Shown here: piece by piece, positions 35,423-46,830 of the stretch | How the letters are laid out: each line of letters starts with the position of its first letter | How positions within the stretch are numbered: position 1 is the stretch's first letter | Source of the DNA: Aurelia coerulea | Lineage: Eukaryota > Cnidaria > Scyphozoa > Semaeostomeae > Ulmaridae | Direction: 5' to 3' | Assembly: GCA_039566865.1 (NCBI GenBank) | Contig: CM076959.1 | Coordinates: 14,801,501 to 14,865,500 of the forward strand | Length of the DNA: 64,000 nt | The notes under the pieces: generated by a model | Seen by the model: only the letters and a program-made list of their open reading frames with translations | Told to the model about the DNA's origin: nothing | Databases searched by the model: none | Program-made: the position numbers and the translations under genes

Positions 35423-35736
35423 TTGATAGGTTGGAAAGAGCTGAATTCTGCTTGATTGCCGAGAGAGTGAAATATTTTGTAATTTCTCTCACATTTTAAT
35501 GAGCACTGGAAGTTTAAGTAAATTGGATTTGACGAAATGTCATGCTTGTAAAATGCCAGGAAAGACTGTTGATCAGATCATGTAGAATCTTTTCGTATAG
35601 AGCAATAATGAAAGTACAAATTTTCAAGGGGAGGAGATATCGTCTGTACATTCCATTCATTGCCATGAATTGAAAGTCTTATGTTACGTTTGAAAATCTA
35701 TTTTTTATAACTCCCGACAGATGTGAATTGTTTTTG

Positions 35737-35784
35737 TGTATTGTATTGTATTGTATTGTATTGTATTGTATTGTATTGTATTGT
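35737..35784. repeat. (TATTG)n pentanucleotide microsatellite
   Basis: About nine units. It could be the simple-repeat tail of a decayed LINE. Confidence 0.95.
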
Positions 35785-35896
35785 GTGAGGAGGGATTCTT
35801 TACGATTTGATCAAGTGTTTTAGGCCCTTTTTAGGCATTGCGCAACCAAGAAGTTTTCCCAAAGTCGAATTTAACTATATATTTTCAGTACTCGTA

Positions 35897-36062
35897 CAGG
35901 GGCGGATCCTGGAAATATCCTGACTACTGCTAAGGCGAGGTTATTCGATATACTAGGGTGTGGTCTTTTGAAAATAGGTGTGGACCTTAACAAATAGATA
36001 AAAGGATCTGAAAATCTTACTACAGCTTCAGCAGCAGTCACAGTAGTCTGGATCCGCCCCTG
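35897..36062. mobile_element. hAT-type MITE, CAGGGGCGGATCC ends
   Basis: Ends CAGGGGCGGATCCTGG and CTGGATCCGCCCCTG, with CTCGTA immediately outside both ends (35891-35896, 36063-36068). The termini are typical hAT; only 6 bp of duplication are visible. Confidence 0.8.
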
Positions 36063-36220
36063 CTCGTAAGACGAAAACCTTCGGCTTTTAACTAGAATTG
36101 CAATCATTCTAATCTGTCATGTACTCTTTGTGCTATGAATTTGTGAAAGCGCAAAACTCTTCTGGTTCACCTGATAGTTTTACTGACAGGTGAGTGAATG
36201 TAGTTAATGTCCTTGTTCTC

Positions 36221-36360
36221 CCTAGGGGGGGGGGTAACTTCCATATGTAGAGCAACTGAGCAACGGGTACGTGCCATCGATAAGGATGGGTTTTGAACTT
36301 CGAAAATCCCTACATCTGGGTCTCAAAATGTAACCGTTCCACTACAAATGAGTAGCTTTT
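36221..36360. mobile_element. Probable partial G-tract MITE
   Basis: CCCTAGGGGGGGGGGGTAACTT followed by GGGTACGTGCCATCG resembles the end of the CCCGGGGGG element at 2154 (GGGGACGTGCCATCG). The other end was not found. Confidence 0.45.
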
Positions 36361-37061
36361 TGGATTGCAACAAAAACTTATCGAGATTTTCATGTTTATC
36401 GCTGCAATTTCTTCGTATTTGTGCTAAAAGTTGTTTGTGGTAATTATATCTTCCATATGTTCCCCCCGGGAACATAGTTTTCCCCCAGGAGTTGTCCCCT
36501 CTAAACAATTGGTAAAGTTGTCCCCTCTACACAATTCATCAAGCAAAATGTCCTATGCAGGAATAATGAATGAAATGTATGCATTTTGTAAAGTTATCCC
36601 GCCTTCCTTCAAATGAACTGTTGCCTTTGTTAGCAGAACCAATTCGAGCTCATTTTACCTGCCCCTCATCCCCAAGCAATTTGTATCCCGGAAAGCCAGC
36701 CGTGTTTTACCTTGTCATTTAAATCGTATATCATATAAAAAGTAGATATATTGGTATTGAGCTATCACAGGGAAACCAGGAGTTTTTGTTTTTCAAGTTT
36801 ATGTGGCAGCATAATCACAAAATCCTACCCGATAGATTAATCAAAAAGATTTGATGCCCTGCTGACAGGGACTGGGGTTGAAGCAAGAAGGTTTAGTGAT
36901 GATCTGTCTGGTTTCCCTGTGACCTTCGTCCGATTGAACGAATATTGTGAAATATTGTAAATCATAGCGTATAGCAAGAAAGTATATGGGAAATTTATTG
37001 GTATCAAACTATATGATAAATCGTTTTATTGAGTGACTTTCTCGGAAAGGGAATGTGCTTT

Positions 37062-38210
37062 CTCGACCCGATATTCTAAAACCGATATCTCCGAGATTAT
37101 CAAACTCTGAGTTTTCGTCTTGGCCCTATATGCTTAAGTCGAAAAGTTGGAGATATCGAAAATATTTTTCAGTTTCCGTTAATGATTTTTGCATAAAAGT
37201 TATCATTGGCTGAAATTGTTATTGGCCCAATCACAAGTAACCGAAAACAGTTTCTGGAAGATTTTATCGATATATATTTTCATAACTTTCCGCAGAAGGA
37301 AATTCAATCTAATTTATGAGCGAATTTTTCACAGGACGGGCGTTATCCGACGATCTAAAGGACGGGGGTAATCTCGATTCATAGGTGTTTCAAAATATTT
37401 TCGATACCTCTGACTTTTCACAAAAATTCGGAGTTTGAAACCTCGGAGTTAGAACACCAGACTAGTCATTTCATACACTGTTAGTGAAATATATGCTTTG
37501 ACAGTATATAGCGGGCAATTCATACCAGGTGTCCCAAAAAAAAGTACTCCCGTTTGAAAAATCACCAAAATTTGATTACACTGCCGATCTTCAATTTTCT
37601 TTTTTTGTTCTGTAGATCAAAGACCAAATTATTATCCATAGCATAGCTGATCTTGTAAATGGTTTAAAAATGAGCAAATTTAGCTCTTTTTAGGGCTACC
37701 TGGTTTTGAATCATACTGCAAATAGCACTGATGATTGCCAAATCAATTTATTTGTGCATTTAAAACTTCTAGTATGGTCATAAATGACAGAAATAAATGC
37801 GCGCTATCATTGGAGACTTTATTGATGATAAAAAATCTGAAAATTTTGACTCTTAGGCAAGCTTGAGTATTTTGCTTAAAAACTATAGCTCAAAATAAGT
37901 TTTTTTTCAACGCATAAATGTCCTGCCTTTCTGTATCAAAAGCAAGCATTTTATCATCTGTGAATATTGTTGGGTCTTTGATAAAGCAATTCAAAAAGAA
38001 AATTTCATCAAAGGTTTCATAATCAATTTTTGGTGGTTTTTTAAACAGGAATACTTTTTTTGGGACACCCGGTAAATGTTTCAAAATATTTTCGATATCT
38101 CCGACTTTTCGACTTATGCATATACGAACCAAGTTTCGACCAAGACGAAAACTCGGAGTTTGAAAATCTCGGAGATATTTCTCCGAGATGTCCGAGTTTT
38201 CGACCTGACC
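37062..38210. mobile_element. Inverted-repeat element interrupted by a mariner MITE
   Basis: 37089-37172 (CCGAGATTATCAAACTC...GAGATATCGAAAATATTTT) is the inverse of 38076-38177 (AAAATATTTTCGATATCTCC...GAGTTTGAAAATCTCGGAG). A further diverged copy of the right arm lies at 37388-37450. The element at 37525-38072 sits between the arms. Confidence 0.6.
37525..38072. mobile_element. Tc1/mariner-type MITE, CCRGGTGTCCCAAAA ends, copy 1
   Basis: Ends CCAGGTGTCCCAAAAAAAAG and TTTTTTTGGGACACCCGG, flanked by TA. Non-autonomous, AT-rich. Confidence 0.83.
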
Positions 38211-38426
38211 AATTTTCAGTTAAGTTTCATATATTTCAAATTCCACTTCATACAATTTATAATCCCAACTATTAAAAATACAAACGAATAACTAAACTAC
38301 AAAGATAAAAGAGAAGTTACAGAAAATTAATACATTATACAAATACAAAGAGGAGCTAAATATATTGTATACAGGGAATTACTTAAAGGAGGAGATCTCT
38401 CAATAGGTAAACTAATCGAGGAGAGA

Positions 38427-38442
38427 GCCCCCCCCCCCCCCC
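38427..38442. repeat. Poly-C tract
   Basis: A run of about 16 C after GAGAGAG, followed by TTCC. Confidence 0.9.
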
Positions 38443-38544
38443 TTCCTAAGATAAATCAGGTGAATTTAGATGAAATTGAATAATTATGCATTTTCTTTTC
38501 ATAGATTAATATTGATAGACATTGTGGCAGTGTAGATTCATCGG

Positions 38545-38710
38545 CTGACATTTTTCAATAAGTAAATTTTCAGTTTCGTTTTGAAGGATTTGATGGAGCA
38601 TTTTAGAGTTCCACTGGTAATGTATTCCAAAGCTTAACACCAAGATTTCGAATTGTTAGACGATATTGAAGACTGTTTTTTCGGGACATACCTAAATTAC
38701 CTTGACTGGC
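38545..38710 (-). pseudogene. Decayed LINE C-terminal fragment
   Basis: Minus-strand translation gives SLQYRLTIRNLGVKLWNTLP followed by a stop where the family continues with a Lys-rich tail. The LGVKLWNTLP block matches the LINE ORF2 C-terminus seen intact at 23440-23530. Confidence 0.6.
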
Positions 38711-38721
38711 CTGAACTTGCC

Positions 38722-38781
38722 CAAGTCGTCTTGTAAGGAAGAAAGAGACAACTAGTCTCTTTCTTCTTACAAGACGACTTG
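38722..38781. repeat. Near-perfect 60-bp hairpin
   Basis: CAAGTCGTCTTGTAAGGAAG pairs with CTTCTTACAAGACGACTTG around a central ACTAGT. Confidence 0.9.
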
Positions 38782-38821
38782 TGGAATATTGATGAACAGA
38801 TAAACTAAATAAGAAAAAGTC

Positions 38822-39346
38822 AGCATAGGTTCCAAATCTTTAAAAAGGCCGGTGTAAAATTGAGTGACCTATTTCTTTGAACTGAATGACTTCTAAGAAA
38901 CTTTAACTTTTTATCTATAATTCTACCGTTGGACTTTTCTGAAATCTTTAATAGTTTCAGAATTAGAGTGTTTTTCTTCCTTTTCAAGAATTCAAGAAAA
39001 ATTTTCAAAAAAAACTTAAACCATCGTAATTTCTAAACCGTTTGACGCAACATGAAGTAATTTCGCAGAGAACTATAGTTTATGGATGCCTACAATATGG
39101 TATCAAGCAAAAGTCTGTCACTCATCTGGTTTATGATTTAGAAATTTGATGACGTCACATCCTAAAATGAGCTGAAATGTAAAATGCGCTATAATTTTGA
39201 AAAATATTCAAAATTTCTGGAAAGTCCAACGGTAGAATTATAGATACGTATCTAAAGTTTCTTTCAAGCCATTCAATCAGAAGAAATAGATCATTGAATT
39301 TTACACCCACCTTTTTACGCTGAGTTAAAGATTTGGAACCTATGCT
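38822..39346. mobile_element. AGCATAGG foldback MITE, intergenic copy D
   Basis: Perfect 9-bp duplications GAAAAAGTC (38813-38821 and 39347-39355). Ends AGCATAGGTTCCAAATC and GATTTGGAACCTATGCT. Best-preserved reference copy for the family, closest to the copy at 59076. Confidence 0.93.
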
Positions 39347-39433
39347 GAAAAAGTCATGAAAGCAACTAGGTGAAGTTTTATTCAGAATCAAAAACAAAAC
39401 GTGTACGATAGTGATAAAAAGCTCTAATGCTAC

Positions 39434-39500
39434 TCGATCGAACCTCGTTTTTAAAAATATATAAAAATAGCGCTCGATCCAGGCTCTTTTGTTGAATGGC
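39434..39500. repeat. Dispersed repeat with CTCGATCGA / GAGCCTGGATCGA motifs
   Basis: Contains CTCGATCGAAC...GCTCGATCCAGGCTC. The inverse arrangement recurs at 46986-47041 continuing at 48219-48300, and at 50090-50200. Confidence 0.6.
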
Positions 39501-39789
39501 TAAAAGGTCTATTGCTTGAATGAAACCTTGGCCATTTCAATATGTTTCTCCATTGCACTTTCCTGAAAGCTTCCATATTTATTCCGGGTGCGCCAAAATA
39601 AAATATGCACGTTTGGCAGGCCACAATAAATCGTTCAATGGAACGATTTTGAAGACTCGTGACTTTATCGTTAGCAAAAAGCCTGATTAGATCCTACTAC
39701 TTTTGCAAATTTTTCCGTTTTCAGTTTTTAGAGCTAGAAGCGAGTTTCTTAAAATTTCGACATGAATGAAGAGAAAAGTTGTTCGTGGT

Positions 39790-39862
39790 GATTTGGATTT
39801 AGAAATCGATTAATTGTATCGATTAATTGTATCGATTAATTAATCGATTTCTAGATCCCAAA
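39790..39862. repeat. Palindrome with ATCGATTAATTGT tandem units
   Basis: GATTTGGATTTAGAAATCGA pairs with TCGATTTCTAGATCCCAAAT. The loop consists of repeated TATCGATTAATTG. Confidence 0.8.
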
Positions 39863-40298
39863 TGAAAGTAATGACAGTAAGAAATGTTTCTTAAAAGTAT
39901 CAGATTTTCAGTGCTCGGAGTTTCTTACGAGTTTCTTAAAAATCCTATAATGGTCTTCCTTTCTACCCCCTGTGCCCTTTCTCTTCAAAAAAAATTTTTG
40001 AAGCATTTCCAATGCCGAGTAATATGATACAAGAAACAAATGAAAATACAATGTAAAAATTGCAAAAGTTTCCTAACTTGTAATTGTCATCTCTCGACAT
40101 TCTTGTATAAGTGTAGATATCTTTTGCAAAATAGTCCCAAAATAGTGAAAACTGTGCTTTACAATACGATACATAATTTAATATTTGCAATCCTGTTGGA
40201 GTTTCTGAACTATTTCAAATTAAACCTGGCATTCAATTGGTTTTTATCTATATTCTGATAAAAATTTCAGGAAACAGGCATAGCATTACAAGACGGTA

Positions 40299-40509
40299 CC
40301 ATAAGGAGCAAAAACAACTGATTAATCAATCAAAAAAGTACTTCTAACGCCATAGAAAAACGAAACTAAACGTATTGGGCCGTGCCCTTCGTCAGTAGTC
40401 AATAATCACTGTAAGTCACTACTGACGGAGGGCACGGCCCGATACGTTTAGTTTCGTTTTTCTATGGCCTTAAAAGTACTTTTTGATTGATTAATCAGTT
40501 GTTTTTGCT
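40299..40509. repeat. 210-bp palindromic MITE
   Basis: AAAAACAACTGATTAATCAA pairs with TTGATTAATCAGTTGTTTTT. Arms continue through CGAAACTAAACGTATTGGGC and GGGCCGTGCCCTTCGTCAG. Confidence 0.9.
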
Positions 40510-40983
40510 ATTTATACGTCGCCACACGCTTCACTGTTATTTGAATCGATTGTACCATAAGGAGCATCGAAATACATAGCAACTTTGTGGCACTTTACAG
40601 TGAACATAGAAACTTAGTAAATGTTTATCTGCATTATGAGTATGCTGAGTATGGCAGAGCAGGAAATAGTGTTTCATCTCCTCAACACCATCATTCAAGT
40701 TTTATAATACAGGTAAAATAAATTTTAAGTTTGAGACGTCGCTTCGCTTGGTAAAGTCGAACTTTGATCAAGTCAGCCAATCAAATGTTAAGATCAGGCA
40801 CGTTGTCTGGCCATATTAAGAAAGCGGATGTTTGATTGGCTTGGACGTTAAAGCGCTGAGTTTGGCCTAAGTAGCCTTTTGTTTGAAGCTATAGATGTTT
40901 TTCAATACTCTATTTAACGTTGGATAACTATTCTAGCTTAACTATAAATAAATACAATCAGTTAATTGATACCAACTAACATA

Positions 40984-42006
40984 GGGTAGGGTGGGGTAAG
41001 TTGGGTCTACGGGGTAAAGTGGGTCTACTGAGCTTTTTGCTAGAAATATCCTTTCTCGTTACATGGAAGAAAGGTTGGCTATTTTTCTTTTAATGTCTAC
41101 ATACTAAACTGCTTTTTTACATAAAACATTCGTCTTAGATGTATCTCGACTCGTTTTATAAAATAACTTTACTTTTTTTGGCCTATTGTGCAAGAATCTC
41201 AAAGCCCAGGAAAACTGTCTCCTGCCACTGTTGTTTTGCTTTTCTGGTCAATCTAATGACCATGAGGTGAGAGTTTGGTCATTTACGAATGAAATAACGT
41301 TTATTTCAAAGTCATTGACGCGATTGTTCTTTTTATATTTATTTTTTTACCAGGTGGGGTAATGTGGGCATACTGAGAATTCAGCCATAATTCAAATTCA
41401 ACGAAGCCTTGAATTGCTTAAATTTTTGCACTTATATTCATCTTGCCACGTTGTTTTCTGTCTAAAATGCGAAAATTGGTTTCCTATTACCGCAGTTGAT
41501 GTCTTGTAACCAAAGGATTGGAGTAAACATACTGCAAACAATTTTATTTGACTGTTATTATCAAATTCGATCACTGACTTGCAAATCGCAAAGATGGTGA
41601 ATCACAGCATAATGACCGTAGTTTTAGTTTCTTCGCGGGAACGGCATTGCTTGCGATAAAAGGCAAAGCTTGTGATTTTATTGAATGGAGAATAGTTGAG
41701 AAAGGTAATTCCATTAATTTTTTTAATCATTTATCCTTTCGTATCCCGATATTGTACAAGTTTTGAAAATATACGCACTTTTCCCGCTTGTCGGAAAAAG
41801 TGGGCCTATTTTAGTTGCCATAAGACAAAATTTTTTTTAAATATTCAATTGCCTTTGTCAGAGCTGAAATTTTTTCCCCAAGAAACAAGAAGCACTGAAT
41901 GTCAATTAAACGAAACTTTTGAAATATTTTGCATTTTAGTCTCGTTTTACCAGCTATCCATTTTGAGATTTTGCTCATTTTAGACCGACATTACCCCACC
42001 CTACCC
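40984..42006. mobile_element. 1-kb element with GGGTAGGGTGGGGTAA ends
   Basis: Inverted ends GGGTAGGGTGGGGTAAG and TTACCCCACCCTACCC, with TA outside both. Unlike most elements here the interior is not palindromic. An internal CAGGTGGGGTAATGTGGGC repeats the terminal motif at about 41352. No transposase found. Confidence 0.75.
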
Positions 42007-42266
42007 TAAAAACAGCAGCTAAAAACTGGATATATAACGTGTTTTTAAACTGAAATGAGAAATATGATATTAATCTATGCAGAATAATTTACCATCATTC
42101 AAGTCAATGCGGAGCAGTGAGGCTCGTGTGATTTGTTTACTTAAAGGGTCTGTTTCATCCAGCATGCCTTGCACGTGCCATCTCTTGGTTGGCCTTTGTT
42201 GCCGCCATTTTCATGGCCATTTTGCAAGGAATGTTGGATGAAATAACTTGGACGAAAATCAAAAGT

Positions 42267-42703
42267 CTACACAACCATGCCATAGACTTCCACTTCACAA
42301 AAAACAGTCCGATACTTATTACCCTTGTTCACACTGACATATCTCCCAAATTTATTCCCATCACATGCAATGGTCTTCATTTTGTTTGGCACCATGTTAA
42401 TGTTTCCAGCACACAAAGGATTGTGTATGCCACCTTCCGCTTTGTTGTTTCCAACTCTTATATCATATGGATTGATATTCGTCTCGCCCCAATCTCTTGA
42501 GCTGACGACAGCAACACTATGCACGAGATATGGCGCTCTCAAATCAACTAGCCAATAACTCTTTATTTCGTTTTTTGTTATTGCACATTTTCGCCAGGTG
42601 GTGTCTCGATCGCCATCATTTGCAAAGGAAGGAACGAGATATCTATAATGATGGTGAATGCCTGACTGCTCTGCTGGTCTTCGCAATGCAAGATTTGGCA
42701 TCG
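42267..42703 (-). CDS. Copy 1 exon 3: F5/8C lectin-like domain
   Basis: Acceptor TTTCATTTCAG on the minus strand; first two bases complete GCG (Ala), followed by MPNLALRRP. Ends at the stop 42269-42267. Confidence 0.9.
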
Positions 42704-45532
42704 CTGAAATGAAAAATGTTACCTACTGTGTGCATGGGTTGTAGGATAAATCTAGGTTCCCGTGAATGAACTAAATTGGTATCAAATAAAGAATATAAAT
42801 CACCTTATATCCTTCTTGCGTTTATCCTTCTCGTTACTTTTTGGGGCAGCAAATAAGCTTCTTTCAGGTCTAATAGTGCAACATTCACCTTGGCTAGGCC
42901 CACCTCGTTGTTGAAAATAAATGCGAACAACGAGTTGGGCTTAGCCAAGGTGAATGTTGCAGTATTAGACCTGAAAGAAGCTTATTTGCTGCCCAAGAAG
43001 GTAACGAGAAGGATAAACACAAGAAGTATACAAGGTGATTTCATTTATATTCTTTATTCGAAACCAATTTTAGTTCATTCACGGGAACCTAAATTTATCC
43101 TACAACCCATGCTGTGTGAGTAAAGTAGCGGTCATTTGTAATTCTGGGTACCAGGGTGGAGAATAAATACAAACAATTAGACAACATTTCATACCCAATC
43201 TTGAACATAGAAAAAAGCTTTAATACCCCATCACCTCACCTTTCAGCGAAATGGTTTGGTTCCACATCCAGAACTCTTTGGGGACGTATAAAATATCTAT
43301 GTACACTTGCTTATTTGTCCGAAGCGATTTTCATACAGATTCGAAAAAAATTTACTTTTAAATGTTAAATGATGACTTCATATAAATATTTTTCAAGCAA
43401 AATAATTTTGCAACTCATAAAAATTTCCCTTCATATTTTTATACCCCCACAAAGTAATGGAAAACATTTGCATATCCTTGTCTAAAATCATCTTCTCTGG
43501 TACCCAGGATAAAAATGACTGCTCCCTAAAAGATACAATCCCTGTTTGAAAGACCACTGCTCCCTGGATATCAAAGCAATGATATTGGCAGTTATATTCC
43601 AAATTATTCCAAAGTGGATATACTCAACTAAATTTTAAAATTTATCTGACTGAAATTGGCTATTGTAGTATTCTGTCTTCAAATTATGAGAGATTCTTTC
43701 ACGAAAGCCCCTTCAAGAATACTTCAGAACGTGCAGAAAATCAAGACCAAACCTTCTGCCTTTACAGCAAAACGTTCTTACATTATTAAATACACCCAGG
43801 GGGGATATTATTATCTGTCATCGACATCATTGAATGCATTGGTTTGTGGAGAACAAATCTGAACGTTTTTCTCTAACCCTCCACTATACAGGGCCTCCGA
43901 CGAGATCAGAAAAGTGCGGGGGGGGGGAGGCCAAACTTGATACAAAAAATTACAACAGCACAATATAATGAGCTTCCTTTCAGAACGGCATGATTTGCAG
44001 AAAAATAGGGGGCACGCCCCCCCCAACCCCCGTCCTCGGAGGCCCTGCATATCGGTTGTTATGGGAGTGCACTTTAGGCCAGTGCATTTAAAATCCCAAA
44101 CTTGGGCCCCTGTGATGAGAGAACACTGCCATTGGTAAAAAACAAATTTTATATTTGTGACCACTTCATAACTCTGAGGGGCCACATTTATTTTATCTTA
44201 AGCTAGAATTAACGTTTTATCCCGGGGGGTCGACTTTGGAGAAAAGCAACGGGGATGTGCCTGCCAAAAGAAAATTTTATGACCCCGCCCTGGAATAAAT
44301 GTTTGAAAACATAGTACCTGTCCTGGATAATACAAGTATCTTTTGTAAGTTACCTTAATTTTGCATGTCAAATCTTACCTGTCCTGGGAAAAAAGCTTCA
44401 ATGAACATACCTGTGCTGGAATAAATGCACAAAAGGTATAATCCTGTCCTGGAATTTTCAACCGAAAATGGAGCCCTATTGGCAGGCACATCCCCGGGTG
44501 CTCAATGTATTAAGTAGACCCCCCAGGCGTTTTATTCGCCGTAGCCTGAAGGTATAACTGATACTTTTATATCTTATATACTGTAGGTTACTAGAACCAT
44601 AGTATTTGGTTGCTGAACATGTGAATTGAATTGAATATAAATTACAAGATACAGTAGTAGGTGCCTTGCTCTATGTTTCAACATACCTACGCATTGATAG
44701 CCAGGGCAGTAGCAACTGTCCATGCAGTATTCTGTGAGTTGACATGGGTTTTGACGCCGGCAAACAGGTCCAATCTGCAAATAAAATAGTTCTAATTATA
44801 ACAGGAACCTCGCTTGATTTTATAATTAAAAACCCTATTCTTACCATGAACCTTACAGTCTTGAAGTGATTTTTATGCTGTATCAAAATCGTGAGGCTGT
44901 GTTCTGAAAATATTGGCTACACGAATTTGTTTCTTAGATGGATTTGGCTAGACCAGTACTGAAAGTTTCTTCAAATTATCAGAAGCACCAATATCTACAA
45001 ACGAGGTATCTATGTTCATGTTAACTATCGAGGAACATTTTGAGATTTATTAACAATTGATTAAAGCTAAACTCACATGGCTTGAGTCAACCAAATCTGT
45101 ATACTTTTTTGGGACACCTACCCGGTACCTTTTTCTTTGTCCTGTTTATATGCCATTTTTCTTTTGTCATTCATTTTATATTCAACTTACATTTCTATCT
45201 GAATGATTGGTACTGTGATATGTCCATCCAGATTTACTCTTCAAATCCCCCGAAACTGCAAGCTCACTAATCTGGTCATTTAACTCACAGGTAGAATCAT
45301 CATCAGCATGATTAATAGATGTGCATCTGAAATTGTTAACACAATTTTCTTTGCATTGAGCATGGCTGAGGGAATTGAATGTTGCAATGATATGGTTTTC
45401 CAAAGCATGGCCTACTTTGATGATTGAGAAATTTGCTTCTTGTACGCAAGATTTGCGAATGATCCAACAGTCTGCTAACACCAAGGCAACAAAAAGGCTG
45501 GAATAATGAAAGCAAATTAAAAACGAGTTCAT
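42267..45532 (-). CDS. Secreted PAN-EGF-F5/8C (fucolectin-like) protein, copy 1
   Basis: Minus-strand exons 45532-45191, 44774-44687 and 42703-42267 join in frame to 288 codons plus stop. Exon 1 (114 aa, ends phase 0 before GTAAGT) has a signal peptide (MNSFLICF...VLADC) and a PAN/Apple domain (HALENH, AQCKENC, RCTSINH, CELND). Exon 2 (88 bp) is a six-Cys EGF-like module, C-x5-C-x5-C-x3-C-x-C-x4-C. Exon 3 is an F5/8 type C/fucolectin-like domain (NLALRRPAEQSG, FANDGDRDTTW, SYWLVDL, FCEVEVYGMVV). Secreted proteins of this kind bind carbohydrate or matrix; this one's ligand is unknown, and the R-x-D-x4-R fucose motif is not clearly present. Its paralogue lies 10 kb to the right on the same strand. 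Confidence 0.9.
42733..43111. mobile_element. Palindromic MITE in copy-1 intron 2
   Basis: Left arm CATGGGTTGTAGGATAAATC, right arm GATTTATCC-like ending TACAACCCATG. 7-bp duplications CTGTGTG (42726-42732, 43112-43118). Arms pair nearly throughout (AACATTCACCTTGGCTAGGC). It lies 30 bp from the exon-3 acceptor and is absent beside copy 2. Confidence 0.85.
43400..43700. repeat. Dispersed repeat shared with 63870-64000
   Basis: ATCCCTGTTTGAA, TCCCTGGATATCAAA, TCTGACTGAAATTGGC and AAATTATGAGA occur in the same order in both places. A weaker third copy is near 57665-57710. Confidence 0.65.
43889..44047. mobile_element. hAT-type MITE, CAGGGCCTCCGA ends
   Basis: Inverted CAGGGCCTCCGACG and CGTCCTCGGAGGCCCTG. 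G-tract/C-tract pair inside. No convincing target duplication. Confidence 0.7.
44222..44528. mobile_element. G-tract MITE with internal CCTGTCCTGG repeats
   Basis: Ends CCGGGGGGTC and GACCCCCCAGG. Flanking GTTTTATC (44214-44221) and GTTTTATT (44529-44536). Inner GGGGATGTGCCTGCCAA / TTGGCAGGCACATCCCC are inverted, and a TACCTGTCCTGGAATAA unit recurs about five times. Confidence 0.8.
44687..44774 (-). CDS. Copy 1 exon 2: six-Cys EGF-like module
   Basis: 88 bp between TTTGCAG and GTATGT on the minus strand. Reads IGPVCRRQNPCQLTEYCMDS, then CYCPGYQCV. One base differs from copy 2. Confidence 0.9.
44960..45125. mobile_element. Half of a mariner-type MITE in copy-1 intron 1
   Basis: Matches the right arm of 55122-55729 (GTTAACTATCGAG, AACATTT, TTTTTTGGGACACC). 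The left half is missing. Confidence 0.75.
45191..45532 (-). CDS. Copy 1 exon 1: signal peptide and PAN/Apple domain
   Basis: 342 bp ending before donor GTAAGT. Start chosen at the Met preceding the hydrophobic stretch; the same start and length hold in copy 2 (78% amino-acid identity by hand count). Confidence 0.88.
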
Positions 45533-45900
45533 GCGATATTGGAAAAATTTGAAAACGGCATTTAAATGTTGCGGACCGGCCCTTTCTATTCCCAGAAAAA
45601 TGGCACAATTCTTTCAACACTTTTAGGAAGGCTCAAAATTACGAATTTTTGCGCATGCGTGAGCAGTTTCTGCTCTATTAATTTGCCATGTTTTTAATGA
45701 CAGCTCTGTGGCCAAAAACTATATTGGTAGCTTTGTTGAGAGGATTGGGGCAATCTTAGTATAACCTATTTTGTTTTATGTCCTTGATCAATAGCCGTGA
45801 AAACATTAGGAACATGTGTGATGCTTGTTTGTCTCTCGTGCTATGCTTAAACTAGGTCGCTGTTTCTCCGCTCAATTACCTCAAAGATCTCAAAGGGAAT

Positions 45901-45999
45901 TAGCCTGCGTGCAGACTTTACTTTCCACTGTGAAGGAGAGTCTACAAGATCCGCCTTGGCTTTCCTTCGCAGTGGAAATTAAAGTCTGCACGCAGGCTA
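45901..45999. mobile_element. 99-bp palindromic Mutator-like MITE, upstream of copy 1
   Basis: Perfect 9-bp duplications AAAGGGAAT (45892-45900 and 46000-46008). Ends TAGCCTGCGTGCAGAC and GTCTGCACGCAGGCTA. The homologous site upstream of copy 2 (about 59920) is empty. Confidence 0.9.
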
Positions 46000-46069
46000 A
46001 AAGGGAATCGACAAATGACAAATTCCCTGTCATGTTCTTTTTATGCGGGTTTCTCTACTGTATATCGTG

Positions 46070-46830
46070 AAGCCGCTACAAATAGCCAAAGCAAAGCCCA
46101 CAAACTCCGTGTTCCTTTCATTAAAGTCGTCAGATACAAACAACAGACTATACTTTTGACTTGGCCTGGGCCAGCTTTTACCAATGTCGATTCTTTTAAA
46201 TATCCTGCTTGAAATGTTAGTTGTAGTTTAGTTTTACCGTCTTTTACCACTGTAAGAAAAAGCAGCACGGCAACTACTAGTTCAACTAGAAGCTAAATAA
46301 TGCTAATTACTTTAATAAACGAACCTTGCAAAGCCAATGAACTTTTTCGTTGTGCCAATCATAGTCAAGATGTCTTCAGCAGCAAGATAGAGACTATTGT
46401 AACGCACCAAAGAATTTGTCTGAGTTCTTATCGAGATATGTCAAATATTTGCATTGTCTACTAATTTTAAAGCGTTGAATTGAAGCACCATACATTATTT
46501 GTATCGTAGTTAACTAACATTTGAACATTCAATGAGTCAAAAATTAAGATTAATGTTATATTCTTCATACAGATGTATTCAAGTGGCCTTTCCATAACAA
46601 CCAAAATGAAACCGGCCACCTTTCACATTGAAAAACGGATACTTTTCGAATGCAAAACAGTTCATGTATAAAATCTGAATGGCTTTTATATTACATACAT
46701 TATTTGCATCGAGCTCATTTTTTATTTGATGCAATCAAGAATTAAGATTATTGCATTCCAATACCATGCTATTCTTCATACAGATGTATTGCAGTGACTT
46801 TTTTGTAAGGTGGCCGGTTTCTTGTGGTAT
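46070..46830. repeat. Duplicated upstream flank of copy 1 (matches 60325-60950)
   Basis: Shared blocks include GCCGCTACAAATAGCCAAAG, AACGAACCTTGC, GCCAATGAACTTTTTCGTTG, CAAAGAATTTGTCTGAG and CAACCAAAATGAAACCGGCC. The right part (46690-46830) is itself a diverged local duplicate of 46495-46620. It would contain distal regulatory sequence if any; no motif is assigned. Confidence 0.75.

Noticed and set aside
35296..35499. Hydrophobic frame rich in F, L and I (membrane-protein-like)
   Set aside because: Comes from the pyrimidine-rich arm of the foldback element 35087-35422.
42189..42712. Plus-strand frames over the lectin exon
   Set aside because: Antisense shadows of the F5/8C exon; the minus frame has the domain motifs and matches the paralogue.
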